From Shimia thalassica (lineage in GTDB: Bacteria; Pseudomonadota; Alphaproteobacteria; Rhodobacterales; Rhodobacteraceae): a stretch of 64,000 nucleotides of DNA. The notes below the pieces were generated by a model. The model had not been told where the DNA came from and did no database searches. It saw nothing but the letters and a program-made list of their open reading frames with translations. The position numbers and the translations under genes were made by a program. Shown here piece by piece: positions 26,961-34,133 of the stretch (position 1 is its first letter; the number at the start of each line of letters is the position of its first letter). The stretch covers positions 2,046,001 to 2,110,000 of the forward strand of contig NZ_CYTW01000001.1 of NCBI RefSeq assembly GCF_001458215.1, written 5' to 3'.

Positions 26961-27933
26961 TTTCGAGGAATCCCCGCAACCGGGCCACGGTTTCATCCGC
27001 GTGCACCACGCCCAGATGATTGGCCCCCTCGACAACGACATAGGTCCCGTTTTGCGTCACTTCGGACATCAAGGGTTCATAGCCCTCTGCAACAAAGCTT
27101 TCGTCCTCTGATCCGACCAAAAGAAGAAAGTCCGGCAGCTTCGCCACATCCACCAAATAGTCGGCGCGTGGCGCAAAGGATTGGTTCAGCCGCCACGAAT
27201 AGGCCAATGTCGCCTCGTGCCCTTTGGGACCGTTCCGGATTTCCGCGGGCATCGCAAACTGGATCACCGTCAAATGGTCCAGAACGTTGATCCGCGCCAT
27301 GTTCAACATCGAAAGCCCGATCACACGACGGGTCAGAACATGTGCCCATCCGCCGGAATTTTCGCGCGTTGTCGGGGCGTTATACTTCAGGAACGGCGCC
27401 ATCAGAACGGCTGCATCAATCAGATCCCGATGCGCGCCCCCTGCGAAACGCACGACAAGCCCGCCTCCCGAACTGTGACCGGCTAGCACGACCTTTTGCC
27501 CGTCCTGGCGTCGGGCTTTGATCACGTCGGCCAGATCGTCTTCGAACTGTCCAAGGTAGTCGACATCTCCGCGTGTGCCGGGACCGTTGAAGTGGCCGCG
27601 CAGGTTCACGGCCAGCACCTCTGCGGTGCCGTCCAGTTGCGCCGCCAATTGATCAAACTGTGCCCCGTGCCACCCCGATCCGTGCACAAGCACCAGAAGC
27701 GGCGCGTTTTCAACGCGCGCCGGAACATGCCACGCCGTCAAAGTGGCGCCATCGCGTGCCGTGTCCTTGACCAGTTGCGCGCTGGCCAGACGTGGGGCGG
27801 TGGCCACATCGTCAAAAGACATCGGGCCTTCGGGCAAATCCGTTACCGGGCGCTGCGACAGGATAAGTCCCAAGGCGATGCTTGCGGAAATCCCGACACT
27901 GATGGCCGCGAAGGTGATCACTTGCTTCCACAT
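26950..27933 (-). CDS. alpha/beta hydrolase with N-terminal membrane anchor
   Basis: 327-residue serine hydrolase of the lysophospholipase-like type. An N-terminal hydrophobic segment (ITFAAISVGISASIALGLIL) suggests a membrane anchor or uncleaved signal. Catalytic elements are LVHGSGWHG (oxyanion), GHSSGGGL (nucleophile Ser), an acid in LVGSEDESF and a late His in EGANHLGV. The start has GAGGGG seven bases before the ATG. Third gene of the minus-strand operon, 11 bases after the cimA stop and overlapping the next gene by 11 bases. Substrate unknown; the leader suggests that the active part faces the periplasm. Confidence 0.85.
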   Translation of the reverse strand: MWKQVITFAAISVGISASIALGLILSQRPVTDLPEGPMSFDDVATAPRLASAQLVKDTARDGATLTAWHVPARVENAPLLVLVHGSGWHGAQFDQLAAQLDGTAEVLAVNLRGHFNGPGTRGDVDYLGQFEDDLADVIKARRQDGQKVVLAGHSSGGGLVVRFAGGAHRDLIDAAVLMAPFLKYNAPTTRENSGGWAHVLTRRVIGLSMLNMARINVLDHLTVIQFAMPAEIRNGPKGHEATLAYSWRLNQSFAPRADYLVDVAKLPDFLLLVGSEDESFVAEGYEPLMSEVTQNGTYVVVEGANHLGVVHADETVARLRGFLENVR

Positions 27934-27944
27934 TGGTTTGCCCC

Positions 27945-29576
27945 TCAGGCTGCGCGCACTGCTCCGTCGCGCAAAAGCTTCCAGTTCAGCGCCTCGAGCA
28001 ATGCTTCAAAGCTGGCATCCACTATGTTGGCCGATACGCCAACAGTGGCCCAACGACGTCCGGTTTCGTCTTCAAAGTCTATTATCACGCGGGTCACGGC
28101 CTCGGTGCCGCCATTGGTGATCCGCACCTTAAAGTCGACCAGCCGCACATCATTGATGATGTCCTGATACGGCCCAAGATCCTGCCTCAATGCCTGCCAA
28201 AGGGCGTTCACCGGCCCCTCGTCATTCATCTCGGTCGCGTCTTCATTTTTGAAATACGACGTCATTTTCCGCCCACTGGGCAGCTGCACGGTCACAACGG
28301 CTTCGGATTCAACTACAAGATGGCCCCGCGCGTTGCGACGGCGCTCGGAAATCACGCGGTACCGTTCGACATCGAAAAAGCTCTCGGCCATGCCAAGCTC
28401 TTGACGCGCCAACACCTCAAAGCTCGCCTGTGCGGTGTCATAGCTATAGCCTTCGGCCTCGCGGTCCTTGATCCGGTTCAGGATACGTCCCAAAGCCGGA
28501 TCGCCTTTTTCAACGCGCAGCCCCGCATCCGACAGGCGTTTTCGCAGATTGGACTGCCCCGCCTGATTTGACATGGGAATGATGCGCTCGTTGCCAATCA
28601 CCGACGGGTCAACGTGTTCATAGGTGCTCGGATCCTTGAGGATCGCACTGGCATGCAAGCCCGCCTTGTGCGCAAAGGCCGAGGCCCCGACATAGGCGGC
28701 CTGTTTCATCGGCACGCGGTTGAGGATATCGTCCAGCAACCGGCTTGCCCGTGTAAGCCCCTGCAACGCCTCGAGAGATACACCGATTTCGTATTTGCTG
28801 GCATAAGGCTCTTTTAGCAGCAAGGTCGGGATCAGGGTTGTCAGATTGGCATTGCCACAGCGTTCCCCCAACCCGTTCAAGGTGCCTTGGATCTGGCGGG
28901 CCCCTGCATCAACGGCAGCCAGTGAATTGGCCACGGCATGTTCCGTATCGTTGTGCGTGTGGATGCCCAGATGTGTTCCGGGAATGCCCGCCGCGATCAC
29001 CGCCTTGGTGGTCTCATACACATCGCGGGGCAAAGCACCGCCATTGGTATCACACAGCACGATCCAGCGCGCGCCAGCGGCATAAGCCGCCAAAACAGTT
29101 TCCAAGGCATAGTCAGGATTTGATTTATACCCGTCAAAGAAATGTTCGGCATCGAACAGGGTTTCACGCCCCTTTAAAACCAAATATTCCATTGTTTTCG
29201 AAATGTTTGCCGTATTTTCTTCAAGCGTGATGCCAAGGGCCGTATCGACGTGAAAATCATGCGTTTTGCCGACCAGGCAGACCGCTGGCGTGTCCGCATT
29301 CATCACCGCAGCCAGAACATCGTCATTCTCGGCTGACATGCCCGCGCGTTTGGTCATGCCAAAGGCCGTAAAGGTCGCGGCCATCTTGGGCTTGGTCTCG
29401 AAAAACTCGCTGTCGGTCGGGTTTGCCCCCGGCCAGCCGCCTTCGACATAGTCAATGCCCAGCCCGTCCAGAACCGCAGCAATCTGCGCCTTTTCCGGTG
29501 TCGAGAATTGCACGCCTTGGGTTTGCTGGCCGTCTCGCAGAGTGGTGTCATAAAGATAGAGGCGTTCTTTGGTCAT
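27945..29576 (-). CDS. cimA: (R)-citramalate synthase
   Basis: Enzyme of 543 residues from the HMGL/isopropylmalate-synthase family, condensing acetyl-CoA with pyruvate to citramalate in the threonine-independent route to isoleucine. The catalytic core has LYDTTLRDGQQT, the metal-binding HTHNDTEHA and GTLNGLGERCGNANL; the C-terminal third is a LeuA-type allosteric domain, expected to sense isoleucine. The length and EGGWPGANP signature fit the CimA group rather than LeuA or homocitrate synthase. Start: ATG 29576, which overlaps the cysS stop (TGATG); a GTG one codon earlier is possible. Two acetolactate genes expected for the pathway are not in the window. Confidence 0.9.
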   Translation of the reverse strand: MTKERLYLYDTTLRDGQQTQGVQFSTPEKAQIAAVLDGLGIDYVEGGWPGANPTDSEFFETKPKMAATFTAFGMTKRAGMSAENDDVLAAVMNADTPAVCLVGKTHDFHVDTALGITLEENTANISKTMEYLVLKGRETLFDAEHFFDGYKSNPDYALETVLAAYAAGARWIVLCDTNGGALPRDVYETTKAVIAAGIPGTHLGIHTHNDTEHAVANSLAAVDAGARQIQGTLNGLGERCGNANLTTLIPTLLLKEPYASKYEIGVSLEALQGLTRASRLLDDILNRVPMKQAAYVGASAFAHKAGLHASAILKDPSTYEHVDPSVIGNERIIPMSNQAGQSNLRKRLSDAGLRVEKGDPALGRILNRIKDREAEGYSYDTAQASFEVLARQELGMAESFFDVERYRVISERRRNARGHLVVESEAVVTVQLPSGRKMTSYFKNEDATEMNDEGPVNALWQALRQDLGPYQDIINDVRLVDFKVRITNGGTEAVTRVIIDFEDETGRRWATVGVSANIVDASFEALLEALNWKLLRDGAVRAA

Positions 29577-30991
29577 CACAAAAGCCCCTCAAGTTTGGTC
29601 ACATCAAAGCCAAACGCAGCCAACAACTCGACGCCCGCCTTGCTCATTCTGACTTCGACGCCGGCCTCAATCAGGGCGGTCTTGATCCGGTCCACGTCCG
29701 AGAAATCTTTGGTTTCCATTGCCTTGGCACGAGTGTCGGCCAGCAGGATTTCATAAGCCGAAAGGTCCACGCCTTTGGCCCATTCTCCCAGTTCATCGGT
29801 CAGAAGGCCGACTAGCTTTGCACCTGCCAAGAAGTCTTCGAGTGAGTAGAATGAGGGCCCTTCAATGTCTAGCATTTGGAGAGGCGTACGAGACGCAATT
29901 GCGTGAAGAATCATGAGGGCGAACGAAGTGTTCAAGTCATCAGCCAAGGCGTCCACCACTGGTTTGGGCGGAGTTGACGATGGCTCAATGCCATCTGTCA
30001 GCGTCCGCCACTTGCGCAACGTCGCCTCGGCCTCGGCCGCCTTTTTCGCGGTCCAATCCATCGGCTTGCCGTAATGGGTCGACAGGAACACAAACCGGAT
30101 CACCTCGCCCGGAAAGCCCTGATCCAGCAGGTCGCGCACGGTAAAGAAGTTGCCCAGAGATTTGGACATCTTCTTGCCCTCAACCTGCAACATCTCGTTG
30201 TGCAGCCAGTAGTTGGCGAACCCGCCGCCGTCTTCGGCATGGCCTGAGGCACAGCAACTTTGGGCGATTTCGTTCTCATGGTGCGGGAATTGCAAGTCGT
30301 TGCCACCACCATGGATATCAAAAGTTTCGCCCAGCAGATCCTTGGCCATGGCCGAGCATTCAATATGCCAGCCCGGACGTCCCCGCCCCCATGGGCTGTC
30401 CCAACCGGGCAGATCATCCGAGGACGGCTTCCACAGCACAAAATCCATCGGGTCTTCTTTATACGGGGCCACTTCAACCCGTGCGCCCGCGATCATGTCG
30501 TCAACCGACCGACCCGACAGCGCGCCATAGTGTTTATACGCCCGCACACGGAACAACACATGCCCGTCCTTGGCATAGGCATACCCGTCGGCGATCAGCC
30601 CTTCGATCATCTCGACCATTTGCGGAATATACTGCGTCGCGCGGGGCATGTGATCAGGTTCACGCGCGCCCAAGGCGGCCATATCATCCAGAAACCACTG
30701 TGTTGTTTCGCCAGTGATCTCGGCAATCGAGCGTCCACTTTCAGCGGCGCGGGCGTTGATTTTGTCGTCAACGTCAGTGAAATTTCGCACATAGGTGACG
30801 TGATCTTCGCCATAAACATGGCGCAACAACCGGTTGAGCACATCAAACACCACCACGGGACGCGCATTGCCGATATGGGCGCGGTCATAGACCGTTGGTC
30901 CACAGACATACATCCGCACATTGTTGGCATCGATCGGCTCGAAAACTTCTTTCTTTCGGGTTTTCGAATTGTGCAGCTTAATCGTTGTCAT
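29576..30991 (-). CDS. cysS: cysteinyl-tRNA synthetase
   Basis: Class I aminoacyl-tRNA synthetase of 471 residues. The HIGH-type motif is AHIGNARP within [13 protein letters not shown], the KMSKS loop is [12 protein letters not shown], and zinc-binding Cys/His residues are seen at [12 protein letters not shown] and HHENE. The start is ATG 30991 (MTTIKLHNS) with GAGGA upstream; an in-frame start 21 bases earlier is less likely. It heads a four-gene operon with cimA, an anchored hydrolase and the NDUFAF6-like gene. Interleaved inverted repeats lie 40 to 100 bases upstream of the start. Confidence 0.96.
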   Translation of the reverse strand: MTTIKLHNSKTRKKEVFEPIDANNVRMYVCGPTVYDRAHIGNARPVVVFDVLNRLLRHVYGEDHVTYVRNFTDVDDKINARAAESGRSIAEITGETTQWFLDDMAALGAREPDHMPRATQYIPQMVEMIEGLIADGYAYAKDGHVLFRVRAYKHYGALSGRSVDDMIAGARVEVAPYKEDPMDFVLWKPSSDDLPGWDSPWGRGRPGWHIECSAMAKDLLGETFDIHGGGNDLQFPHHENEIAQSCCASGHAEDGGGFANYWLHNEMLQVEGKKMSKSLGNFFTVRDLLDQGFPGEVIRFVFLSTHYGKPMDWTAKKAAEAEATLRKWRTLTDGIEPSSTPPKPVVDALADDLNTSFALMILHAIASRTPLQMLDIEGPSFYSLEDFLAGAKLVGLLTDELGEWAKGVDLSAYEILLADTRAKAMETKDFSDVDRIKTALIEAGVEVRMSKAGVELLAAFGFDVTKLEGLL

Positions 30992-31031
30992 GTCTCGTCC
31001 TCGGGCGGCCAAAAGGCACAGTTATGCTCGT

Positions 31032-31088
31032 GGCGGGCTTAACAACTTCAAGTCATGTTTGGAATAGAAGAACGGCCCGCCAAGTTGT
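31032..31088. repeat. interleaved inverted repeats upstream of cysS
   Basis: Two seven-base inverted repeats are interleaved: GGCGGGC (31032-31038) with GCCCGCC (31075-31081), and ACAACTT (31042-31048) with AAGTTGT (31082-31088). The order A-B-A'-B' allows either two alternative hairpins or a pseudoknot. The site is 41 to 97 bases upstream of the cysS start and 128 or more upstream of the YjbR gene. Whether it is transcribed is unknown. Confidence 0.5.
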
Positions 31089-31215
31089 CTTAGCAGGGAA
31101 TGCAGCAAATAATAATGGTGCGTACAGTGTTCATGGCGCCGACCATAGGCAGCACGATGCCAGCGGTCAAGCGGACAAACTTGCAACGACAATCGCCATG
31201 TGAAAAGCTGTGGTC

Positions 31216-31563
31216 ATGTCGCGTGAACTGGTAAATGAGATCTGTGCGCCCTTGCCCGGTGCGGAATGCAACGACCCTTGGGGCGGCGGGCACGACGCGT
31301 GGAAAATCGGCGGCAAGATGTTCGCAACAATCGGGGCCAATGGCGTCGGGGTTTCCGTAAAGACGGCCAATATCGAAACGGCGCAAATGCTGATTGACGC
31401 CGACGTGGGCATCAAAGCCCCCTATTTTCACAAAAGCTGGATCCTGATACCGTTTGGCGGCGACGCAGAAGAACTGCGTCACCGCATTTTGGTGTCATAC
31501 GATACTGTGCGGGCAGGTCTGACAAAAAAGTTTCAGGCCAGCCTCGCGCCCCGAGTGGAGTGA
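31216..31563 (+). CDS. MmcQ/YjbR family protein
   Basis: Small cytoplasmic protein of 115 residues with the CyaY-like fold of the MmcQ/YjbR family. Typical segments are the N-terminal LVNEICAPLPGAECNDPWG, the WKIGGKMFA strand, and the C-terminal KAPYFHKSWILIPF with a conserved Trp and Leu pattern. Some members bind DNA, but the biochemical role is not established. ATG 31216 is chosen; a GTG two codons upstream is equally in frame. It stands alone, divergent from cysS and convergent with the VOC gene. Confidence 0.85.
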   Translation: MSRELVNEICAPLPGAECNDPWGGGHDAWKIGGKMFATIGANGVGVSVKTANIETAQMLIDADVGIKAPYFHKSWILIPFGGDAEELRHRILVSYDTVRAGLTKKFQASLAPRVE

Positions 31564-31642
31564 AGACATTCTGGCGCGGGTTGCCCGACCTATCGGATAG
31601 CCCTGCCCGTTGACGACCCAGGTCGCGACTTTCTCGGCATAT

Positions 31643-32017
31643 CTACGCATAGCTCACCACCTCGAATTCAATGCCATCCGGCCCGTCAAAATAGAACCTC
31701 AGACCAGGCTCGTAATCTCCGTGGCTGTGCGGCGTATATCCCGCCTGCTTCACCTTTTCTTCAACGACTTCAATATCTTCCACGACGACACCAACGTGAT
31801 TGAGGCCCCCAATCCGGCTATAGGTATTTCCGGTCGGCACAAGCGCCAGATTGGGCGCATAAAGGGCAAGATAGCTGTCCTCGTCCCCGACATGCACGGT
31901 AAAGCCGTTGTCTTTGGCTTCGCCTTCCCAGCGGACGTGCCATCCAAAGAGATCACACAGGATGGCAGCGCTGGCTTTGGGATCGGGGACGGTGATGTTG
32001 ACGTGTTCCAGTTTCAT
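31643..32017 (-). CDS. VOC (glyoxalase/bleomycin-resistance fold) protein, SoxR target
   Basis: 124-residue metal-enzyme-fold protein built of two beta-alpha-beta-beta-beta modules. It starts MKLEHVNITVPDP; possible metal ligands are His5, a later His in LNHVGVVVEDIE, and Glu residues near the end of each module (IEFEVVSYA). Members can be glyoxalases, dioxygenases, epoxide or antibiotic detoxifying enzymes; this one cannot be placed. The start is ATG 32017 with AAAGGAAA upstream. The promoter is a MerR-type promoter with a SoxR operator in its 19-base spacer, so induction by redox-cycling compounds or superoxide is strongly suggested. Confidence 0.85.
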   Translation of the reverse strand: MKLEHVNITVPDPKASAAILCDLFGWHVRWEGEAKDNGFTVHVGDEDSYLALYAPNLALVPTGNTYSRIGGLNHVGVVVEDIEVVEEKVKQAGYTPHSHGDYEPGLRFYFDGPDGIEFEVVSYA

Positions 32018-32051
32018 CAGATTTCCTTTCACTTGAATCACTGTTGAAACC

Positions 32052-32082
32052 GTTCTAATTGTTCAAGTTAACTTGAGGTCAA
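32052..32082 (-). promoter_or_regulatory. SoxR-controlled promoter and operator
   Basis: Read on the minus strand: -35 TTGACC (32082-32077), a 19-base spacer, then -10 TAGAAC (32057-32052). The spacer contains the 14-base palindrome TCAAGTTAACTTGA (32063-32076), the core of the classical SoxR box of the E. coli soxS promoter. An overlong spacer of this length is the hallmark of MerR-family activation by DNA untwisting. The promoter points to the VOC gene, 35 bases from -10 to ATG, and the divergent soxR gene starts 14 bases beyond the -35. Confidence 0.9.
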
Positions 32083-32095
32083 ACGGTTTTTTCCT

Positions 32096-32566
32096 ATGCC
32101 TAACAATTTTCTTTCCAAAGGCGGACTGACAATCGGGGATGTTTCCGAACGCACCGGTCTTGCCCCGTCCGCAATCCGGTTTTACGAAGAGAAAAAGCTG
32201 GTCTTCCCCCTGCGCAATGAGGGTGGTCAACGCAGGTATGACCGATCCGACATTCGCCGCCTGTCCTTCGTAATGATCGCACAGGGGTTGGGCTTTACCC
32301 TGCCCGAGATCCAACAGGCGCTGCAAAACCTGCCCGAAGGGCGCACGCCTACAAAACGCGACTGGGAACGTATCTCGACCCGGTTCCGGCGGGACCTTGA
32401 TGCCCGCATTGACCAGATGCAGGCGCTGCGGGACAAGCTTGATGGTTGCATCGGGTGCGGATGCCTGTCGCTCAAGACCTGCAAGCTCTACAATCCCGAA
32501 GACAGGGCCCGCAAACGTGGCTCGGGACCACGGTATCTGATGGGGGACGCGCCAACCGGCAACTAG
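32096..32566 (+). CDS. soxR: redox-sensitive transcriptional activator SoxR
   Basis: MerR-family dimeric regulator of 156 residues. The DNA-binding helix-turn-helix is LTIGDVSERTGLAPSAIRFYEE, followed by a wing (RNEGGQRRYDRSD) and a dimerisation helix. The [2Fe-2S] cluster is held by Cys118, Cys121, Cys123 and Cys129 (CIGCGC-x5-C), the exact SoxR spacing. Oxidation of the cluster switches it to an activator. The operator directly upstream overlaps the divergent VOC promoter. There is no soxS gene nearby, as is usual outside enterics, where SoxR controls its targets directly. Confidence 0.96.
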   Translation: MPNNFLSKGGLTIGDVSERTGLAPSAIRFYEEKKLVFPLRNEGGQRRYDRSDIRRLSFVMIAQGLGFTLPEIQQALQNLPEGRTPTKRDWERISTRFRRDLDARIDQMQALRDKLDGCIGCGCLSLKTCKLYNPEDRARKRGSGPRYLMGDAPTGN

Positions 32567-32730
32567 GGCGGCCTGATGATATTCGGCGAAACCTGATCTG
32601 CCCCCCTGTGCCCTGACGGGAACCTACCGAATAGCATTCGAAAGATTTTCGGCCTTTGGTTTTTCGTTTGACCCTGCCCGAAACTTTTGACCACTTTCCG
32701 GAAACCAACACGCATCACGGGAGACGGAAC

Positions 32731-33900
32731 ATGCAGCTTTCCAATCGGATTACCCACATTACGGGCGGTGGCTCTGACGGATGGGACGTCTTTTACAAGG
32801 CCCGCCGCATGGTGGGCGAAGGCCAGCCGGTGATCGAGCTGACTATTGGCGAGCATGACATTCGCACCGATCCGGTAATCCTGTCAGCGATGGATAAGGC
32901 AGCCAAAGGCGGCCACACCGGCTATGCGATGGTGCCCGGCATCCAGTCCTTGCGCGAAAACGTTGCCAAACGCATTGAAGAGCGCACAGGCGTGGAAACA
33001 ACCTTTGAAAACATCATGATCACACCCGGAGGTCAGGCCGCGCTGTTTGCGGCGCATCTGGCCGTTTGTGATGAAGGCGAAACCGCGCTGTACCTTGATC
33101 CCTACTATGCCACCTACCCCGGAACGATCCGCGGGATTGGTGCGGTTGCGAAAGCGGTGCAAACCCACGCCGAAGATGCGTTCCAGCCCCGCGCAGAAGA
33201 CATCGCCGCCAAGGCCAAAGGCGCGGCGTCGCTGTTGATCAACACCCCCAACAACCCCACCGGCACAGTCTATAGCCGCGAAACGCTGGAAGGCATCGCG
33301 CAGGTTTGCAAGGACCATGAACTGTGGCTGATCTCTGACGAAGTTTACGACACGCAGGTTTGGGAAGGCACGCATTTGTCGCCCCGCGCCCTGCCGGATA
33401 TGGCCGAACGCACACTGGTGGTGGGCTCAATGTCCAAATCCCACGCCATGACAGGAAGCCGCGTTGGCTGGATTTGCGGCCCCAAAGACGCCATTGAAAA
33501 CCTTGTTAACCTTGCGACCCACACGACCTATGGTGTGGCCGGTTTTATTCAGGATGCCGCTGACTTTGCCTTGAACCAAGGGCAGGATCTCGAAGACAAA
33601 ATCGCCGAGCCCTTCCGTCGTCGCCGCCTGATTGCAAAAGACATTCTGGACGGACAGAACACGGTCGGTCTTATTCCCGCGCAGGGGGCGATGTACATCA
33701 TGCTGGATATCCGCGCGACGGGCCTGTCTGGCGAAGACTTTGCCAACCGTCTTTTGGACGAACATCTGATTGCCGTTATGCCCGGCGAAAGTTTTGGCCA
33801 GTCTGCAGCGGGGCATGTGCGTGTGGCCATGACCGTCGATGACGAGTCGTTTGCGCGCGCCCTCACGCAATTATGTGAGTTTGCGGCAAAAATTGCATGA
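32731..33900 (+). CDS. class I/II PLP-dependent aminotransferase
   Basis: Aminotransferase of 389 residues, fold type I. The PLP-binding lysine is in SMSKSHAMTGSRVGW, the cofactor-phosphate loop contains TPGGQAAL, and the NTPNNPTG motif and a conserved Arg in the C-terminal GHVRVAMT strand are present. The specificity (aspartate, alanine/valine or aromatic) cannot be fixed by eye. ATG 32731 is preceded by GGGAGA. It stands alone between soxR and the MttB homologue; a long perfect inverted repeat begins ten bases after its stop. Confidence 0.9.
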   Translation: MQLSNRITHITGGGSDGWDVFYKARRMVGEGQPVIELTIGEHDIRTDPVILSAMDKAAKGGHTGYAMVPGIQSLRENVAKRIEERTGVETTFENIMITPGGQAALFAAHLAVCDEGETALYLDPYYATYPGTIRGIGAVAKAVQTHAEDAFQPRAEDIAAKAKGAASLLINTPNNPTGTVYSRETLEGIAQVCKDHELWLISDEVYDTQVWEGTHLSPRALPDMAERTLVVGSMSKSHAMTGSRVGWICGPKDAIENLVNLATHTTYGVAGFIQDAADFALNQGQDLEDKIAEPFRRRRLIAKDILDGQNTVGLIPAQGAMYIMLDIRATGLSGEDFANRLLDEHLIAVMPGESFGQSAAGHVRVAMTVDDESFARALTQLCEFAAKIA

Positions 33901-33910
33901 TTTTCCCGCA

Positions 33911-33949
33911 TCTGGACCAAAAACGACCATTTGTCGTTTTTGGTCCAGA
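33911..33949. repeat. long perfect inverted repeat (16-base arms, 7-base loop)
   Basis: Left arm TCTGGACCAAAAACGA (33911-33926), loop CCATTTG, right arm TCGTTTTTGGTCCAGA (33934-33949), no mismatches. It starts ten bases after the aminotransferase stop. No T-run follows directly on either strand, so it is not a textbook terminator; it may still stop transcription, protect a 3' end, or be an operator for the downstream MttB gene. Confidence 0.8.
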
Positions 33950-33997
33950 AACGTCTCATTTTTGGGGCAAAGATTCCTTGTGAACAGGAGTCGCGAA

Positions 33998-34087
33998 ATG
34001 CAGGGCATTCGTAGCAAAATCAAATTGGTCATCGTGACCATAGGAGCCGAACGCGGCCGCGCCGCGCGAGGACGCCCCTCTGTTTAA
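33998..34087 (+). CDS. candidate small ORF, 29 residues
   Basis: A short frame with a strong translation signal: AGGAG at 33986-33990, seven bases before ATG 33998, ending at TAA 34087. The predicted peptide is basic, opening MQGIRSKIKLVIVTIG and ending in an Arg/Ala-rich tail (RGRAARGRPSV). It lies 46 bases upstream of the MttB homologue, whose own N-terminus is also Arg/Ala-rich. There is no homology I can name. It could be a real small protein, a leader peptide for the MttB gene, or a chance ORF; the ribosome binding site is the only positive evidence. Confidence 0.4.
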   Translation: MQGIRSKIKLVIVTIGAERGRAARGRPSV

Positions 34088-34133
34088 TCTCTGAACCGAC
34101 CATTTCAGAAATCAAAACAGGACCTTAGAATAC

